DNA of 64,000 bases from Salinarimonas sp. (lineage in GTDB: Bacteria > Pseudomonadota > Alphaproteobacteria > Rhizobiales > Beijerinckiaceae), in assembly GCF_040111675.1 (NCBI RefSeq), contig NZ_CP157794.1, positions 2,687,501-2,751,500 on the forward strand. The letters are read 5' to 3'. Shown piece by piece: positions 62,500 through 64,000 of this stretch. A program made the position numbers and the translations under genes. Each line of letters starts with the position of its first letter. The stretch's first letter is position 1. Under the pieces are notes generated by a model. That model did not search any database. It had not been told where the DNA came from and saw only the letters and a program-made list of their open reading frames with translations.

Positions 62500-64000
62500 T
62501 CAGCTCTCGATCGTCCCGAGCGCGCGCAGGATGCGCTCGGGCGTGAACGGCATTTCGGTGATCTGCGCGCCCAGGGGGCGCAGGGCGTCGTTGACGGCGT
62601 TCATCACGGCCGCGGGCGCGCCCGCGGTCCCCGCCTCGCCCGCGCCCTTGGCGCCGAGCAGGCTCTCCTTGGTGGGCGTCTCCACGTGGCCGACGACCAT
62701 GTCCGGCATCTCGGCCGCCATCGGCACGAGGTAGTCGGCCATCGACCCGTTCAGCAGCTGGCCCTCCTCGTCGTAGTGGATCTCCTCGTAGAGCGCCCCG
62801 CCGAGCCCCTGGACGATGCCGCCGCGGATCTGCTCGTCGACGAGCTGCGGGTTGATGATGCGCCCGCAATCCTCGACGCACCAATGCTTCAGGAGCGTCA
62901 CCACCCCGGTCTCGACGTCGACCTCGAGGTAGGAGGCCTGCACGCCGTTGGTGAAGGCGAAGGGGTAGTCCGAGGTGATAAAGTGGCGGGTCTGCACGAG
63001 CTCGCGCGGCAGGCCCTTCGGCAGCGTGTCGCCACGGAAGTAGACGATGCGGCCGAGCTCCTCGAGCGAGAGGCGCTCCTCGCCCGTCTCGGGATCGACG
63101 ACCGCGCCGGCGCGGATGTCGAGGCGGCCCGGCTCGCTCTGCAGCATGGCGGCGGCGACCTCGAGGATCGCGTCGCGCAAGGCCCGCGCCGCCTGCAGCG
63201 CCGCCTCGCCGCCGATGCCGGCGCCGCGGGAGGCCCAGGTGCCCCCGCCATAAGGCGTCACCTGCGTGTCGCCGGTGACGACGCGCACCTTGTCCGCGCT
63301 CACGCCGACGCCCTCCGCGACGATCTGGGCGAGCATCGCCTCCGTCCCCTGCCCCTGCTCGGTGACCCCGGAGAGGGCGACGACGGAGCCGTCGGGGTCC
63401 ATGCGCACGGTGCAGCCGTCCTGCGCCGAGATGCGCGCGCCGCCGATGCCGTACATGAACGGCGAGGGATTGGTCAGCTCGATGAAGCTCGCGATGCCGA
63501 TGCCGCGGTGGACGCCGCGCTTGCGGGCCTGCGCCTGATCCGCCCGCAGCGCGTCGTAGTCCATCAGCTCGAGCAGCTTGTTCAGCGAGGCGTGATGGGA
63601 CAGGCCCTCGAAGCGCATCTTCGCCGGCGAGGTCACCGGATAGGCGTCGTCGGCGTAGAGGTTGCGCCGGCGGATCTCGATCGGGTCGAGCCCGAGCTCG
63701 GCGGCGGCCATGTCGACGAGGCCTTCCGTGATCGCCACGGCGATCGGGTGGCCGACGGCGCGGTACTGGCAGGTGGGCGTCTTGTTCTGGAAGACGACCG
63801 TCGTCCGCGCCCGGTAGCTCGCGAAATCGTAGGGGCCGCCGCAGAGGTTGACCACCTGGTTGCCCTCGATCGCCGAGGTCCGCGGGTAGACCGAATAGGG
63901 CCCGATGGCCGTCCAGTCGTCCACGTCCATGGCGAGGATCTTTCCCGTCTCGTCCACGGCGAGACGGGCGTCGATGACGTGGTCGCGGGCGTGGATGTCG
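62500..64000 (-). CDS. Molybdopterin-binding subunit of a xanthine dehydrogenase-family enzyme, partial
   Basis: The last 499 residues of a large molybdenum hydroxylase subunit; the start lies beyond the right edge. QYRAVGHPIAVAITEGL takes the place of the active-site loop that reads AYRCSFR in form I CO dehydrogenase, so CO is not the likely substrate. The catalytic glutamate is in KGAGEAGTAGAPAAVMNAVND. HWCVEDCGRIINPQLVDEQI is typical of the family. It should pair with FAD and 2Fe-2S subunits outside the window. Together with the TRAP genes downstream it probably oxidises an imported heterocycle or aldehyde. Confidence 0.92.
   Translation of the reverse strand, partial: DIHARDHVIDARLAVDETGKILAMDVDDWTAIGPYSVYPRTSAIEGNQVVNLCGGPYDFASYRARTTVVFQNKTPTCQYRAVGHPIAVAITEGLVDMAAAELGLDPIEIRRRNLYADDAYPVTSPAKMRFEGLSHHASLNKLLELMDYDALRADQAQARKRGVHRGIGIASFIELTNPSPFMYGIGGARISAQDGCTVRMDPDGSVVALSGVTEQGQGTEAMLAQIVAEGVGVSADKVRVVTGDTQVTPYGGGTWASRGAGIGGEAALQAARALRDAILEVAAAMLQSEPGRLDIRAGAVVDPETGEERLSLEELGRIVYFRGDTLPKGLPRELVQTRHFITSDYPFAFTNGVQASYLEVDVETGVVTLLKHWCVEDCGRIINPQLVDEQIRGGIVQGLGGALYEEIHYDEEGQLLNGSMADYLVPMAAEMPDMVVGHVETPTKESLLGAKGAGEAGTAGAPAAVMNAVNDALRPLGAQITEMPFTPERILRALGTIES

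Noticed and set aside
1..64000. CRISPR array, tRNA or rRNA genes
   Set aside because: No regularly spaced repeats, cloverleaf-like segments or rRNA-like conserved stretches were seen in the intergenic regions.
62500..64000. Form I CO dehydrogenase large subunit (CoxL)
   Set aside because: The diagnostic AYRCSFR loop is replaced by QYRAVGHP, so CO oxidation is not supported.

Overview
The window comes from a high-GC alphaproteobacterium, most likely of the order Hyphomicrobiales (Rhizobiales), in the neighbourhood of Salinarimonas or Methylobacterium. The order-level call rests on two canonical gene strings: acpS-lepB-rnc-era-recO (18861 down to 15118) and rpsF-rpsR-DUF2232-rplI (20166-22593). 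The genus suggestion is weak. A BciB-type 8-vinyl reductase (32195-33442) suggests a bacteriochlorophyll maker, although no other photosynthesis gene is in view.

Layout. 1-2178: tail of an unidentified gene, then an ABC exporter. 2202-4841: a visibly lower-GC island with a two-gene operon whose second gene (PD-(D/E)XK nuclease-like) is split by an IS256-family element with perfect 8-bp target duplications. 4967-12459: the VC_2705-type sodium:solute symporter cluster (DUF4212 small subunit, symporter, cNMP/CBS/DUF294 protein, membrane sensor-DnaQ exonuclease fusion, lone receiver). 13237-15108: acyl-CoA dehydrogenase and small genes. 15118-18861: DNA repair, ribosome biogenesis and secretion operon. 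19132-19891: HicA-like toxin with an HTH partner. 20166-22593: ribosomal operon. 22666-24561: thioesterase, enoyl-CoA hydratase and CoA-binding protein. 24628-26279: XRE/ImmA-IrrE plus DUF4411 toxin-antitoxin pair. 26301-32103: ceramidase-like protein, MFS, exonuclease III and PEP carboxylase.

32195-39254: bciB, a divergent LysR regulator, then a TRAP transporter bracketed by a DUF1445 (D-glutamate cyclase/hydro-lyase) gene and a DUF2848 gene; this looks like an uptake-and-degradation unit for an unknown organic acid or lactam. 40384-43333: Crp/Fnr regulator, chemoreceptor and BLUF blue-light sensor.

43743-52117: a flippase divergent from an operon of asparagine synthetase, acyl carrier protein, acyl-AMP ligase, NAD-synthase-like amide ligase, HemK-like methyltransferase and an acyltransferase-like protein. 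It reads as an uncharacterised carrier-bound biosynthetic pathway. A GH15 glucosidase and a membrane protein follow.

54794-59049 (minus strand): a compact operon of a 57-residue peptide with a perfect ribosome-binding site, a strong stem-loop, a 693-residue helical-repeat protein, a flavodoxin-fold oxidoreductase and an MFS exporter. Its layout resembles a precursor-peptide or secreted-signal system and it is the best candidate in the window for something undescribed. 59417-64000: a second TRAP transporter and the C-terminal part of a molybdenum hydroxylase.

All product names come from reading motifs by eye; no database search was run.
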